DNA of 11,579 nt from Margaritispora aquatica (GCA_007644065.1 VJWN01000048.1:1-11579), one strand, 5' to 3'; positions 1 through 8,594 are shown, numbered from the stretch's first letter. The notes: a model not told the origin generated them from the letters alone. Translations and numbers: made by a program.

Positions 1-109
1 GGCTAGTAAGACGCTCGAACTTGGGAAACCCTAGTATCTAATCTCAACGCAATGATGAGCAGGAATGGTCAGGGATCGAGTAGATACTACTACTACGGAG
101 GGCGAGGAT

Positions 110-263
110 ATTTTAAGAGGGAATACGAAATGCTACACTAGGACATCTAGGCGGGGTACTGCTATATAAATGATATAATAAGATTGCAGTCGGACCGTAC
201 ACACCGGGAGCAAGAGTAATGTTCAAGTATAGAGGTGCGACCGAGAGAGAACAAGTTATGTAA
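110..263 (+). pseudogene. Gag C-terminal remnant (possible broken zinc knuckle)
   Basis: A cysteine codon at 131, a Gly-His pair (GGA CAT) at 141-146 and another cysteine codon at 160 recall a CCHC nucleocapsid knuckle, but their spacing needs at least one indel, so the knuckle is not intact. Downstream, 192-260 is open and reads GPYTPGARVMFKYRGATERE, a Pro/Gly/Arg-rich stretch of the sort that follows the knuckle in fungal Gypsy Gag. It then hits TAA at 261. Nothing readable as Gag lies further left in the window. The call rests mostly on position upstream of the protease; it is plausible but weak. Confidence 0.35.
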
Positions 264-976
264 CAAAACAACCTTCGGATGGGAAGTAGAGGGTAGGGCC
301 CCTCGCCTTAGCAGCCTATTAACAGACAGCAGTATGAAGGGATGGGGGGGATGCAGCAGCAGTCACAACAGTAGTTAAGTCGCGTGGAGGAAGAGGAGCC
401 GCCGAAGCTAGTGACTGTGATGTAGAAACCGTCTAATAATAACGTACTAAGAGCGTATTAGGTATCTAATGAAGTCGACTCTGAGTTAAGTTCTAAAGAA
501 GACTCCGACTAGAGGGGCTTAAGGGCGCTGGGGTAAGAGCTGTCCGAAGTGAGAAAAAGGATCCAAAGGACGACAAGTGGACGAATTAAAAAAGGTGATG
601 AAGAAACGGAGAAATGAAGAAAAGAAGTATATATTACCTAAAGTGCTAAAAGGAAGCCAGGTTGGAAGTGATGCCGATTTAGAAGAAGAGGATATTGAGA
701 TATGGACACAAGCCTAAGGCTCCGTGTGTACGAGCTACTAGTGAACAAAAGAAGGAAGTTGTTGAAGAAACTACTAGAATACGAAAGAAAAGAGAAACTC
801 TGAGGACCGCCTTAAAGCTCGCTCGGACCGTAAGAGATACTGAACAGAGTCCTGGGTAGGGAGTTACAAATCTCTATAGAGGAGCTTATCGGTCTTTCCA
901 GTGAGATTAGGGAGTTACTGTTTAAACGATCAGAAGTCATCGACGACACTTTAACGGGAAAGAGAGTAGTTATATA
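264..976 (+). other. Gag-protease linker region, no readable domain
   Basis: This stretch lies between the Gag remnant and the protease. It is rich in A and G on the plus strand, as expected of the Lys/Glu-rich linker of a Gypsy polyprotein, but every frame is cut by closely spaced TAG/TAA codons and I recognise no motif. I treat it as degraded polyprotein coding sequence rather than as an intergenic region. Confidence 0.5.
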
Positions 977-1285
977 AATGCCCTAAAAGGTAGGCCATTC
1001 CTTCTTGCGGACAGCCCGAAAGCTAGAGTGTTAGTGAACGGCGGCTACCCGACCTTCTCGCTGCTAGATACCGGTACGGAAATGAATGTTATAACTAGAG
1101 AGCTGGCAACATCCGTTGGACTAGTAATTAGACGGAATGATAGTATGATAATGATTCCGTATAGCGGGGAGGCATCCTACTTTGATGGCATATGTGAAAA
1201 CGTCGAGCTTGAGATCGGAGGGATTCGAGTCCTACAACACCTCTATGTTGTAAAGGAAGGAGACCACGCTCTTTTGCTCGGTTAA
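977..1285 (+). pseudogene. Retroelement aspartic protease fragment
   Basis: The frame is open from 977 to the TAA at 1283. The active-site core reads TFSLLDTGTEMNVI, with the DTG triad hydrophobic on its left, as in retropepsins of Ty3/Gypsy elements, where two such subunits form the active dimer that cuts Gag-Pol. After it comes the alternating hydrophobic pattern of the flap and second half (ENVELEIGGIRVLQHLYVV), ending HALLLG, like the conserved ILG-type motif near the end of retropepsins. The domain is nearly complete at about 100 residues. It is not an independent gene but part of a former polyprotein; the ATG-less left edge and the TAA at 1283 reflect decay. It is the best preserved Gypsy segment besides RNase H. 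Confidence 0.82.
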
Positions 1286-1956
1286 CCTTTTAGCTTTACT
1301 ATGTGGCTTTTATACGAATATAGGAAGGATGGGCAATACGCCGTATGCAGGACCCAAAAGGCGGTAACGAAGTGAGAGTGAGAGTCGCACAGCTTCCGGG
1401 AGAGCGGAGCAGGGAATCGGGGGAAGATTAGCCGTCCTGAGCGGGGAGAGGGCCGGCAGAGAGCGAACCCGGAAAAGAAAAAGGTAGGTAAGAAGGTTTC
1501 ATTTGTTATGGGAAGCCTGGAGTTTATTGGGGAATCTGGGATACGAGAAGGTAGAATTGGAAGTCTACGTAGTTCGATATTTCTTGAGCCGGGCGTAAGA
1601 AATAAGCTAAGTAAGCGAGGTACGGGTGAGAACGAATCTAAACGGGGACCCGGGCGCTACTATTAGACGACAAGATATACCTGGACAGCCTAAAAGTTGA
1701 ATTGCTAGATTTACTAAAAAGGGGAAAGTGTTTGTAGTATATAAAAGAAAAGCTGTAAAAGTTATACCCGTAAACCTAGGGACGTCGGACGGGACTAACC
1801 CGGGAGGAGAAATTGGATGGAGGGCGAAAGCTATTTAGGCGTAAAAGGGACGGAGTAGATTAGAAAGTATAATCATTGGTTTGAACCAAAATTTTCGACA
1901 CTAAAGAAAGGACAACGACTAACGCGGGAGCGGCTAAATACCTTAGTAGTGGGAGA
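1286..1956 (+). other. Protease-RT spacer of the Gypsy element, no readable domain
   Basis: Purine-rich, stop-filled DNA between the protease and the first readable reverse-transcriptase peptides. It would correspond to the connector between the two domains in the polyprotein. No motif is recognised in any frame on either strand. Confidence 0.5.
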
Positions 1957-2890
1957 AGAACTAACGAAGGAGGAGAGAGAGTTACTAGAGGAGATGCTTT
2001 ACTATCGGGAAGCAGCTATTGCCTTCGATTTCTCGGAATATGGGAAAGTCAAACCTAAGTAGCGCCTCTACAGGAGATTCGAACTATCGAGCATAAAGCA
2101 TAGCAAGAACCTAGATTCCCTGTACCTAAATCCTTGAGAGACATCGTTATAGAGATGGTGCAGGACAGACTGGACAGAGGTGTTCTGGAGCATAGCTATG
2201 GGCCTACAGGAATCCCTGGTTTTTGGTCAAAAAGAAGGAAAATAAATACAGGCTTATTAACGTAGCGATGAAAATGAACAGTGTTACATTAGGGATACGA
2301 ATCTACTACCTTCTGTCGACGAGTTTTCGGAAGAATTTGCAGGGTACGCTGTTGCTTCCCTTATCGACTTCTTCTTAGATACGACAGATAGACTTAGCTA
2401 AAACAAGCAGAGATCTTACGGCTATTATGACGCTTTAGGGTTATTACGCCAGACGACATTGCCTTAAGGAGCGACAAACTCGGTAGCCTAGTTCTGTAGA
2501 ATCGTAACTACGATTCTCCGTGAACATATCCTAAACATATGCTTCCTTTCGTGGACGATGTCGGGGTAAAAGGCCCTTACTCTAGGTTCAATGATAAGGA
2601 GGTAGTACCCGGGATACGGAAATTTGTTCTCCTCCACCTAAAACCTAAGTAAGGTGCTGGCTATATCGAAAGAGCTAGCTGTACGATTGGTCCTAAGTCC
2701 AATTCTACGTTAATAGTATTAATGCTGTGGGGTTCGTGTGTAATGAAGACGGGAGACGCCCTAGTAGCTCTAAGGTAGTCAAGATCCTTCGGTAGAGTGA
2801 CTACAAAGATATTAGAGAGGCTCGAGCATTCGTCGGGGTATACGTCTACTATAGAATTTGGATACCGAAGTTTGGAGAGATCACAAAGCA
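1957..2890 (+). pseudogene. Reverse transcriptase domain, frameshifted and stop-riddled
   Basis: Peptides in RT order are readable with frame changes. A charged lead-in, EERELLEEMLYYREAAIAFD, spans about 1975-2034. Next come DRLDRGVLEHSYGP near 2170 and KYRLINVAMKMN at 2244-2279 (the fingers motif that precedes the palm). A palm-like SLIDFF follows near 2355-2380, and PFVDDVGVKGP at 2545-2577 carries the catalytic YxDD-type box as FVDD. ARAFVGV/YY-like thumb remnants are partly visible to about 2890. The first catalytic Asp is readable in LIDFF and the DD pair is intact, but at least two frameshifts and several TAG/TAA codons make the domain non-functional. In the family this enzyme copies element RNA into cDNA. 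The edges are approximate. Confidence 0.8.
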
Positions 2891-3399
2891 ATCTATAAGC
2901 TATTCAAGAAAGGCACCCTATTTGCTTGGGGGAAGAATAGATAAAAGCTATAAATACGCTAAGGAGGCACTACGACGGCGCAGCTCTAGTCAAGATAGAA
3001 TACAGCAAGGGGCGGGAGAAATTATACTCGCCACCGATGCAAGTCTAACTAGATAAGGAGTAGTGCTGATGCAAGTTGACAGTGAAGGCCTTCGCACCGT
3101 GTCGTTACGAAAGCGGAATTTGGACGGAAGCTAAAGCGCGGTATGACGCTACAAAACGCGAGTGTAGAGCGGTACTCAAAGCTCTAAAGAAGTGCAAAGC
3201 GTGGCTATACGGTATGCTATTTGTCCTCGAAACTGATACGAATATCTTAGTAGCTCAACTGAACAGGGGCGCCGCTGATCTGCCGGGGGCTTTGGTAACA
3301 AGATGGCTAGCCTGGATTCAGCTATTCGACTTCGAAGTTAGACACGTGCTAGGGAAGAAGTATACAGTAGCGGATAGTCTGTCACGAAGGCAAAAGTAG
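2891..3399 (+). pseudogene. RNase H domain of the Gypsy element
   Basis: The domain opens with ATDAS at 3030-3044 (first catalytic Asp) in frame 0. A frameshift near 3085 moves it to frame 1, where it stays open to the TAG ending at 3399. In that open part TKRECRAVLKALKK carries the catalytic Glu, LETDTNILVAQLN the second Asp and VADSLSRR the last Asp of the ADxLSR motif, so the full D-E-D-D set is still spelled out. FEVRHVLGKKYTVADSLSR is the classic Gypsy/chromovirus RNase H ending. In the element, this activity removes RNA from the RNA:DNA hybrid. One TAA at 3054 and the frameshift break it. The codon reading 'M' at 3076 is TTG, so there is no separate gene start. Confidence 0.88.
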
Positions 3400-4628
3400 A
3401 ATCGGATACGGAAGAAAATACGGATCTAGATAACTATGTAGAAGCGGAGCTAAACTACCTTAGGATTGCCCCCCTTTTAGCTAGCGAAAATAGTTCAGAC
3501 GTACTACAACGAGAAGAGATACAGAACAATCTGGAGGGGATACGTAGAGTGTAAAATCGAAAGCTATCGTAAATTAGTTACTACATTACGAAGACCTGAT
3601 AGGATGGAACGTAAAGAGTACTTACGTTTTAAGACGGAGGCATTGAAACACCTGGTCCAAAATAGCGTATTATACCGACGAGCGACAAAGTACCCTCAAC
3701 TAGAGTAGTGGATTCCGTGGGAGAGAAACATAAGATCCTGAAAAGTATGTATGACGATATAGGTATAAGGAAGGAAGCGACCTATAGGCGAATTCGGACG
3801 CTAACTGGAAAGAATACTACGGGGCTACGTTAAGTATATAAGGAGTTGCGAGAACTGTATACGGACGGGTAATCAAAAACCGAGGAGTTATTTCGACTTG
3901 GACGCGGTATATGGTCGAAGTGGGCTCGATATCGTCTATATGCGAACGCGTAAGGCAAGAAGTATATAGTAGCTGCTAGGGAGGATCTTTCCGGGTGGGT
4001 GGAGGCCAAGCCTTAGGAGTAGCATCTTCCAAATCGGTAGCCAAGTTCTATAGGAAGAGGTGTATATCGCCATAGGGTTTTTAGAAGGCTAGTGGTTAAT
4101 GGAGGCCCTAAAACAAGAAGCACGTCGAGTACTTATAAAAGATATAGTATCAAGAGAGTAGTAATATCGGTATATAACTTAAAAGTAAATGGAATGGTTA
4201 AAGGGTTATAGGGCTATTGTCGATACACTTGCGAAAATGACCGATAGAGGGGAGGGGACTAGGTGACAAATCTTGCGGCTGTTCTGTTTGCTGATCGATG
4301 CACGATAAAGGCAACCACTAACCAACCCCCTTCTATCTATTATACGGTCGAGAAGCGATTCTCCCTATTAAGATAAGTCTACCGACATGGAGGTTAAGGG
4401 ACTAGGGTAAAGTCAAGGATACTGCGAGTCTACTGCAGCAAAGAGCTATTTAGTTGAAAAGAAAAGAAGAGGACCTCAGGAGGCTCGGTTAATGGTACGA
4501 AGGAAAAGGTTGGAAGGAAAAAGCGTTCGATGAATGAGAGCCTGAGAAGAGAGGAATTGATGGTCGGTACTGGTTCTATTTCATGATGTAGTGCAAGAGA
4601 TCGACATGTCCGTTAGGTCCAAACTAGG
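3400..4628 (+). pseudogene. Integrase domain (zinc finger and DDE core), degraded
   Basis: After RNase H a long linker reaches KHLVQNSVLYRRATKYPQ (near 3640-3700), the usual lead-in to the integrase zinc finger. The His pair expected in an H-x-D-x-I-G-H-type motif reads MYDDIG at 3747-3761, so the first His appears as Tyr (TAT), as CAT-to-TAT change would give. The paired CENC is intact at 3847-3858. A core start GLDIVYM (about 3922-3942) carries the first catalytic Asp. Near 4092-4106 a VVNGGP motif stands where Gypsy integrases have an Asp-Asn/Gly-Gly-Pro, suggesting Asp-to-Asn loss. Stops and frame changes throughout make it inactive. Integrase would insert the cDNA into host DNA. Confidence 0.75.
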
Positions 4629-5024
4629 CTATAGATGGTTGGCCCGTTTAGAGTAACATCCGCAAATCGGAAGGGAACCTACACGCTTGAAGAGCTAGAT
4701 GGAACACCAATAAAAGGGACATACTCTGGCAATAGGCTAAAAGGATTCGTACCTAAAAACATTCGGAGATCCGAGGCGGGACGCCGGTAGAGCCGAGAGT
4801 GGAACCGAGGAGGAAGCATCGGAGGGCGCGAGCGTGCGGGAAGCAATACCGAAGATTCCAATAGAGAAGGTGAGCGGGTACAGGTAACTACGCGAGGGGC
4901 CGAGAGTAGACAGCAAGAGCTGGAAAGCCAAGATCGACGTAGGAAGGTAATTCTAGGGGGAAGCCGCTTTGCGGTGGTAATAGAGAAGTAAGAAAGATTG
5001 CTATTTCACGCGCCGGGAGCGTGA
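4629..5024 (+). pseudogene. Integrase C-terminal GPF/Y-type module and polyprotein end
   Basis: In frame 0, GPFRV (from 4641) is followed by GTYTLEELDGTPIKGTYSGN and RLKGFVP, matching the GPF/Y module that follows the integrase core in many Ty3/Gypsy elements and helps choose the insertion target. A charged Arg/Glu-rich tail then runs to LLFHAPGA and a TGA at 5022-5024. That TGA is the likely natural end, because a polypurine tract starts 3 nt later. Two TAG codons (4632 and the one after EAGRR) and a TAA before ERLLFHAPGA interrupt the frame. I see no chromodomain aromatic cage, so I do not call this a chromovirus. Confidence 0.7.
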
Positions 5025-5027
5025 AAT
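5002..5027 (+). repeat. 20-nt dispersed word, copy 1, within a perfect 9-bp hairpin
   Basis: TATTTCACGCGCCGGGAGCG (5002-5021) recurs exactly as its reverse complement at 9286-9305. Here it also forms an inverted repeat: ATTTCACGC (5003-5011) pairs perfectly with GCGTGAAAT (5019-5027) around a 7-nt GCCGGGA loop. It overlaps the last codons and stop of the Gypsy polyprotein, just before the polypurine tract. Its role is unknown. Confidence 0.75.
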
Positions 5028-5051
5028 GAAAAAAAAAGGGGGAGAAGGGAG
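5028..5051 (+). promoter_or_regulatory. Polypurine tract of the Gypsy element
   Basis: This is an unbroken 24-nt run of A and G (A-rich then G-rich), directly after the polyprotein stop codon. In LTR retroelements such a tract survives RNase H and primes plus-strand synthesis, so the 3' LTR should start right after it, normally with TG. Here the next bases are TA, which could be a RIP-altered TG, but no LTR body is recognised. Confidence 0.65.
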
Positions 5052-5418
5052 TAAGCGACCGGAGTTTTAGCCGGTACTAAATTTTCTTAACTTTCTTCGT
5101 TTCTATTTGTACCCGCCTTTTAAAAGGAAGCTATGTTTACCCTCGTTTTGTTTATTTTCTTTTATTATAAAATTTTAGGCTTAATTCTACTTCCCCCGCT
5201 ACGAAGTTTCGATTTGATTTTATTTTACACGTAAGACTTCTATTTTTGCTCCCTAAGAGGAAATTCGTAAGACGTACTAAAAGTGTATCACAATAGGCCG
5301 AAGTAAAAGACTTAGCGAAGAGAAAAACATATCGAGCGTTAACCTTGAAGAGCGATTTAGACCTATATTGGAAACCGTAACCGACCCCTAATACTGAAAT
5401 AACTATTAGATTTTTTTT
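5052..5418. other. AT-rich interval between the Gypsy end and gene B'; no LTR or gene seen
   Basis: The interval is thymine-rich and stop-filled in all frames. It could be the start of a decayed 3' LTR (left part, including ACCGG...CCGGT arms around 5058-5073), the 3' untranslated flank of the minus-strand gene B' (right part), or both. I found no similarity to the LTR-like sequence at 11318-11579 beyond the octamer TAGCCGGT. A T10 run sits at 5411-5420, touching the B' stop codon. Confidence 0.5.
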
Positions 5419-6189
5419 TTATGATCGAAAGCTGCTTAGAAGATGTAAACATACCCTCGAAAAGAACCGGTTCCTCTCTGTATACGTAATTCGGTGTTCG
5501 AGGGAATCTATGCGAGCTTGCTCTTCCTCGGTCTTACTAAAGTTAGGACGGTAGGTATAGTCGAAGGAAGGATTAAGCTTCTTCTTGGGCTTGCTGGGAG
5601 CGGGAAAGCGGATTCTAGCCTGACTAAAACGGTACTAGCGTAGCTGGGAGAAAGGACGGAGCTTGCGTACGACACGAAAGTCGGACTCGTCGAAAGGAAC
5701 TGTGTTTGGACTAAGATCAACCTTGCCCGCTTCTGTACCATGAGCTCGAACGTAGGTACGATCGTTCTCGCTACCGCCGTAGTAAAGGTTGGTTCGAACC
5801 TACCTGTCAAGACGAGGATGACCCGTAAGCTCCTTAAGAGAATTTGGAGTAATACCTGGATCGTCCTTATCCTTGTAGTAGGAATGGTAGCTATAGAGGA
5901 CGATGTCGTCAAACTTTATAAGTGCAGTATCCGGGCCAAGGTATGGGTTACTAACCAAAAGCGTGCTGGGAAGAAGACGGGCACCCTTAGGAAAAGAAAG
6001 CTTGAAAAGTGAAAGGTCCTCTAGGTTGACGAGTCCGAGCTTGTAGCCAAACAGGAGCGTACCCATCAAATAGGATGACAAGTAGTCATTAGCGTGAATG
6101 CTATCGCGAGCTATAGCGATCAGGTCGCTAACATGAATGGAGCCCGCTGGGGGATTGAAGACCCTAGCACGTTCTAGAGGGGTACTCAT
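5419..6189 (-). pseudogene. Gene B': shorter paralogue of gene B, family not recognised, two TAG stops
   Basis: The frame runs from ATG at 6189 to TAA at 5421-5419 (256 residues), broken only by TAG at residues 130 and 185, with no frameshift. I chose this ATG because MSTPLERA aligns with the degraded start of gene B; the codon two positions upstream is GTG. Residues 9 to about 155 match gene B: FNPPAGSIHVSDLIAIARDS aligns with LNPAEGTIHICDLIDMAKDG, followed by a shared LSSYL-G motif. By eye, about 25 of the first 60 aligned positions are identical. The domain looks globular (mixed hydrophobic alpha/beta pattern, no membrane helix, no signal peptide). The tail differs: it is short and basic with PSKPKKKL near residue 200, and the last 30 residues look like read-through of non-coding DNA. 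I do not know the family or function. B' lies head-to-tail with B, each with its own upstream block. Confidence 0.7.
5454..5504. repeat. Inverted repeat in the 3' part of B'
   Basis: CCCTCGAA (5454-5461) and TTCGAGGG (5497-5504) are perfect 8-bp inverted arms around 35 nt that contain the 10-bp palindrome GAACCGGTTC (5464-5473). The position suggests a 3'-end structure of the minus-strand transcript, but no function can be shown. Confidence 0.4.
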
Positions 6190-6404
6190 AGTCACGAGAA
6201 GACAGGCCGGAGGTAACCTACGATCGTTAGCCGATAAGCGGACAAGAAGAGAAGAGTATATAGACCGAAGGCTAGACTTAAAATTACTTGAAAAAAGTTA
6301 GAGGAATTGCGACCGAAATAAAAGCTAAATAGCTGAAAAAGCGAGCTAAAATAAGTAAAAAAGTCGAATTCTTAAATTAAGCGAGGAAGTCACCTAACCT
6401 AACG
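6190..6404 (-). promoter_or_regulatory. Putative promoter and leader of B', duplicated upstream of B
   Basis: Read on the minus strand, two blocks shared with the region upstream of B precede B'. The distal block (6374-6404) matches 8384-8414 at 28 of 31 positions, all differences being transitions; it includes the stretch GTCACCTAACCTAACG. The proximal block (6257-6318) contains a 21-nt exact match (6288-6308 with 8295-8315). A TATATA-like stretch near 6257-6262 and a CT-rich minus-strand leader then lead to the ATG, as in many filamentous-fungal promoters. The transcription start is not known. Confidence 0.55.
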
Positions 6405-6732
6405 ACGCCGTAGTAATATATCATAAGAATAAGAGGAGGAGAGCCCGTACAACTAACTACTGTGACGAGTAAAGAACGTTTCCTTTATCCCTGCTGTTTT
6501 TGTTTTCTGTTTCTCTCCCTATTACTATATTTCACGGATTTAGCCGCTTACTATATTACACTTTAAAATTATATTTAAATTTCATCTTTCTGTTTGTAAA
6601 AACTATTGTATTTTATAAGCGCTACCCGCGAACTACGTACCGGACGCATTAATTAAATTGCTAGGTAAGAGGACCTATCGAGAAAGAAAACCTATACGAA
6701 GAACAAAAGAATAGAAGGGGAGCGATTAAGAC
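6405..6732. other. AT-rich spacer between B and B'
   Basis: This holds the 3' flank of B and the far upstream DNA of B'. It is AT-rich and stop-filled in all frames. A CGGATTTAGCCG stretch near 6536-6547 weakly recalls CGGAGTTTTAGCCGG at 5060-5074, so the two minus-strand genes may share a 3'-flank element. No gene is seen. Confidence 0.5.
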
Positions 6733-8172
6733 CTAGTTCTCTCCACCGCGACTGCCCGCCTTGCGAGACACGACAAGCTTAAGCTTGGTACCCCGCTCGG
6801 TTAGAGTCTTAACTGACTTGGAAGTAGCCTTGACAGGAGTCTTCTTAGCCTTTCCCTTGCCCTTACGACGTGGTCGAGGCGAGCTATCCTAGTTACTATC
6901 AGAATCATATCCACTGCGCTTGGCACCCTCCCCGGCGGACTCGCTATTATTGTTATCGCTTACGTTACTATCGATAGCCGGAGTTTGCGAGAGGAAGGAA
7001 AGTGGCGAACTGGTCGGACGTCTAAGAATAGCGGGGGAAGACGCAATAGCTGGGACCTGTTCACTTTCGTCATCCTTCTCCCTGCCATTATCGCTATTAT
7101 ATAGAAGAGAATCGAACATTACACTATTAACGAGCTCCTACAGTTCAGGGTCGTGAGGTTGGGGGAGCGTTGGGGTTCTAGCCTTAGGAGTGGTGGAGCG
7201 GCTGTAGAGTCGAATATTGTAATCCCGAAGAAATTTAGCCTTAGTTATACTACCGGTGGCACTATCCGAATCAGTAGCGGGACTGTCCTCCTTCTACTTG
7301 CTCTTTTGCCTTCTAGTTCTAGATTTCTTTCTACCGGAACCCTCCGCCTTTATTTTACGCGCCGGGCTCGCAAAATCCTCGTCGTCTACGGGTGTGATAC
7401 GTTTAGAAGACTTAGGCGTAGTGGACGAGCGCTTACGTTTCTTGTTATTTGAGGGGACGGGAGTGGCTCTGCTGGATTCGCCGCCGGAGTTACGAGCGGG
7501 CTACGGTGGGGCGGGTTGAACTAGAGCGGTCTGGACTTGTGGAGTGCGAGGTTGAGAGCGTGACTAAGAAGCGGAGCCGGAGGCGCGAGAAGAGCGTAAA
7601 CCACTGCGAGGCTTAAGAGTGTTCTGGAGTACTGTGTTGGGACCGGGAGTGTAATTACAACTATTAACGTATATATTAATAGTTTTTAGGCTATTAAGAC
7701 TACTAACACGATTATAAACACCAGAGCCCTTGTTGCCGCTAGTAAAAAAGTAGTCTTGCTTCTATACTTTAAAGTTGGCGTGGGTCTTGATACCTTCAAT
7801 GCCGAGCGGTAAGATGCCAGGGTTAGCATGCTACTTATAGTAATCAAGGCCGCCGCGGAGGATGACATCGTCGATAGCTAATACGAGGCTATTAAAACTA
7901 ATATAAGGATCGCCGATCATAATGGCATTAGCGCGGAGCTTAGGACCCTTAACGAACGGAATTTAGAATAGAGAACCCTCCTATACCGAAATGATCCCTA
8001 ACTTAACAGAAAGAGCAACGAGGCCGACTAAGTACGAGGATAGAATATCCTTGTTGTACACACCGTCCTTAGCCATGTCAATAAGGTCACATATATGTAT
8101 GGTGCCTTCAGCGGGATTGAGAACCTTGCGGGTAGCTAGTTTATTTGCTTTAGGTTAAGGAGTTATAGTTAT
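6733..8172 (-). pseudogene. Gene B: unrecognised protein with globular N-terminus and long basic, disordered tail; ten premature stops
   Basis: A single frame of 480 codons runs from 8172 to the TAG at 6735-6733 with no frameshift. It is interrupted by 8 TAG and 2 TAA codons. The start reads ATA-ACT-ATA-ACT-CCT, most simply a former ATG-ACT-ATG altered by TpG-to-TpA change. Residues 16 to about 165 form the domain shared with B'. From about 190 the sequence is Ser/Pro/Lys/Arg-rich and looks disordered. It has a nuclear-localisation-like KKRKR (244-248), an acidic-then-basic VDDEDFASPARKI (262-274), Ser/Asp/Asn-rich stretches and a strongly basic RRKGKGKAKK (435-444) before the end GGEN. This composition suggests a nuclear, nucleic-acid-associated protein (inference). 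It lies divergent from gene A, 422 bp apart. The family is unknown to me. Confidence 0.72.
7351..7370 (+). repeat. 20-nt word, diverged copy (17 of 20)
   Basis: TATTTTACGCGCCGGGCTCG matches the 5002-5021 word at 17 of 20 positions. The C-to-T difference is in CpA context, as RIP would cause. It lies inside gene B, where the opposite strand encodes SPARKI (residues 269-274), and a partial hairpin with GCAAAAT (7370-7376) remains. Confidence 0.55.
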
Positions 8173-8414
8173 ACTAAAGCGGGGAAAGTAACGGAGCTAT
8201 AAGCTATAAGTTAGTATAAGTACTGCCGTATAAGGAGGGGAGTTAGAGGAAGGAAGGGAAAGGTGTATAGACCGAAAACTGTAATCGAAATTGTTTGAAA
8301 AAAGTTAGAGGAATTTGTAACGAAATCGCGAATAAATAATTAGGAATCTAGAAGGGAAGAGGCTAAAAAGCTAAATTCGTCCTAAATTAAGCGAAAAAGT
8401 CACCTGACCTAACG
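8173..8414 (-). promoter_or_regulatory. Putative promoter and leader of gene B
   Basis: It has the same architecture as upstream of B': a distal block at 8384-8414, a proximal block at 8263-8326 with the 21-nt exact match at 8295-8315, a TATA-like TATAC on the minus strand near 8265, then a CT-rich leader to the degraded start codon. Conservation of non-coding DNA between two copies whose proteins are only about 40% identical argues that these blocks are functional regulatory sites rather than leftovers of a recent duplication. Confidence 0.55.
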
Positions 8415-8594
8415 TTAAAAAGCTAAATTAATAGTAACTTAATAATAGAGTTTTAGTAACTTTAAAAAGGAATTTAATTCTAAAAACTTTATTAAAAAGT
8501 TTTAAACTATTTTAATAATAAAAAGGTATTATTACTAGTACTAGAGAGTACTAACTAGATCGAGAGTACCCGCTACAGGACAGCCGGAAGAACA
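8415..8594. promoter_or_regulatory. AT-rich divergent intergenic core between B and A
   Basis: This very AT-rich DNA separates the two divergent genes and must hold the promoter of A. It contains the perfect hairpin AAAACTTT/AAAGTTTT (8483-8490 and 8496-8503) and further loosely symmetrical TTAATAATAG/CTATTTTAATAATA segments (about 8440-8520). No clear TATA or CT-rich leader for A can be chosen in DNA of this composition. Confidence 0.4.

Larger units (their letters stand above)
1..5051 (+). mobile_element. Decayed Ty3/Gypsy LTR retroelement, internal region (5' end outside window)
   Basis: Fragments of the Ty3/Gypsy order occur in sequence on one strand: Gag tail, protease, reverse transcriptase, RNase H, integrase, GPF/Y-like module and polypurine tract. 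Protease before RT and RNase H, with integrase last, separates Ty3/Gypsy from Ty1/Copia. The fragments sit in different frames (protease frame 2; RT blocks in frames 0 and 1; RNase H frames 0 then 1; integrase frames 0 and 1; C-terminal module frame 0), so several small indels have occurred besides many TAG/TAA stops. No stretch could give a working polyprotein. The upstream LTR and primer-binding site are not in the window. Known of the family: it copies through RNA and a virus-like particle and inserts cDNA by integrase. Inferred: a RIP-inactivated fossil copy. Confidence 0.9.

Noticed and set aside
4679..4931. Minus-strand open frames at 4679-4861 and 4737-4931
   Set aside because: They lie antisense to the GPF/Y module and charged tail of the Gypsy polyprotein and show no motif of their own.
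5003..5040. Hairpin followed by an A-run as an intrinsic transcription terminator
   Set aside because: The context is a eukaryotic retroelement; the A/G run is better read as a polypurine tract, and a bacterial-type terminator would need a T-run on this strand.
5508..6012. Open frames on both strands over B' (5508-5912 minus, 5740-6012 plus) as separate genes
   Set aside because: They overlap the B' frame, lack recognisable motifs and have the composition of shadow frames; the B' frame is supported by homology to B.
6920..7519. Plus-strand open frames at 6920-7156, 7153-7452 and 7256-7519
   Set aside because: They are antisense shadows of the Ser/Pro/Lys-rich tail of B, whose biased codons keep the opposite strand open.
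5419..8172. B and B' as viral structural proteins or an integrated virus
   Set aside because: No capsid, polymerase or helicase motif is seen, and the basic low-complexity tail alone does not support a viral origin.
8415..8594. AT-rich inverted-repeat DNA as a replication origin or MITE
   Set aside because: Symmetry is loose apart from one 8-bp hairpin, no target-site duplication is visible, and such hairpins are common by chance in DNA this AT-rich.
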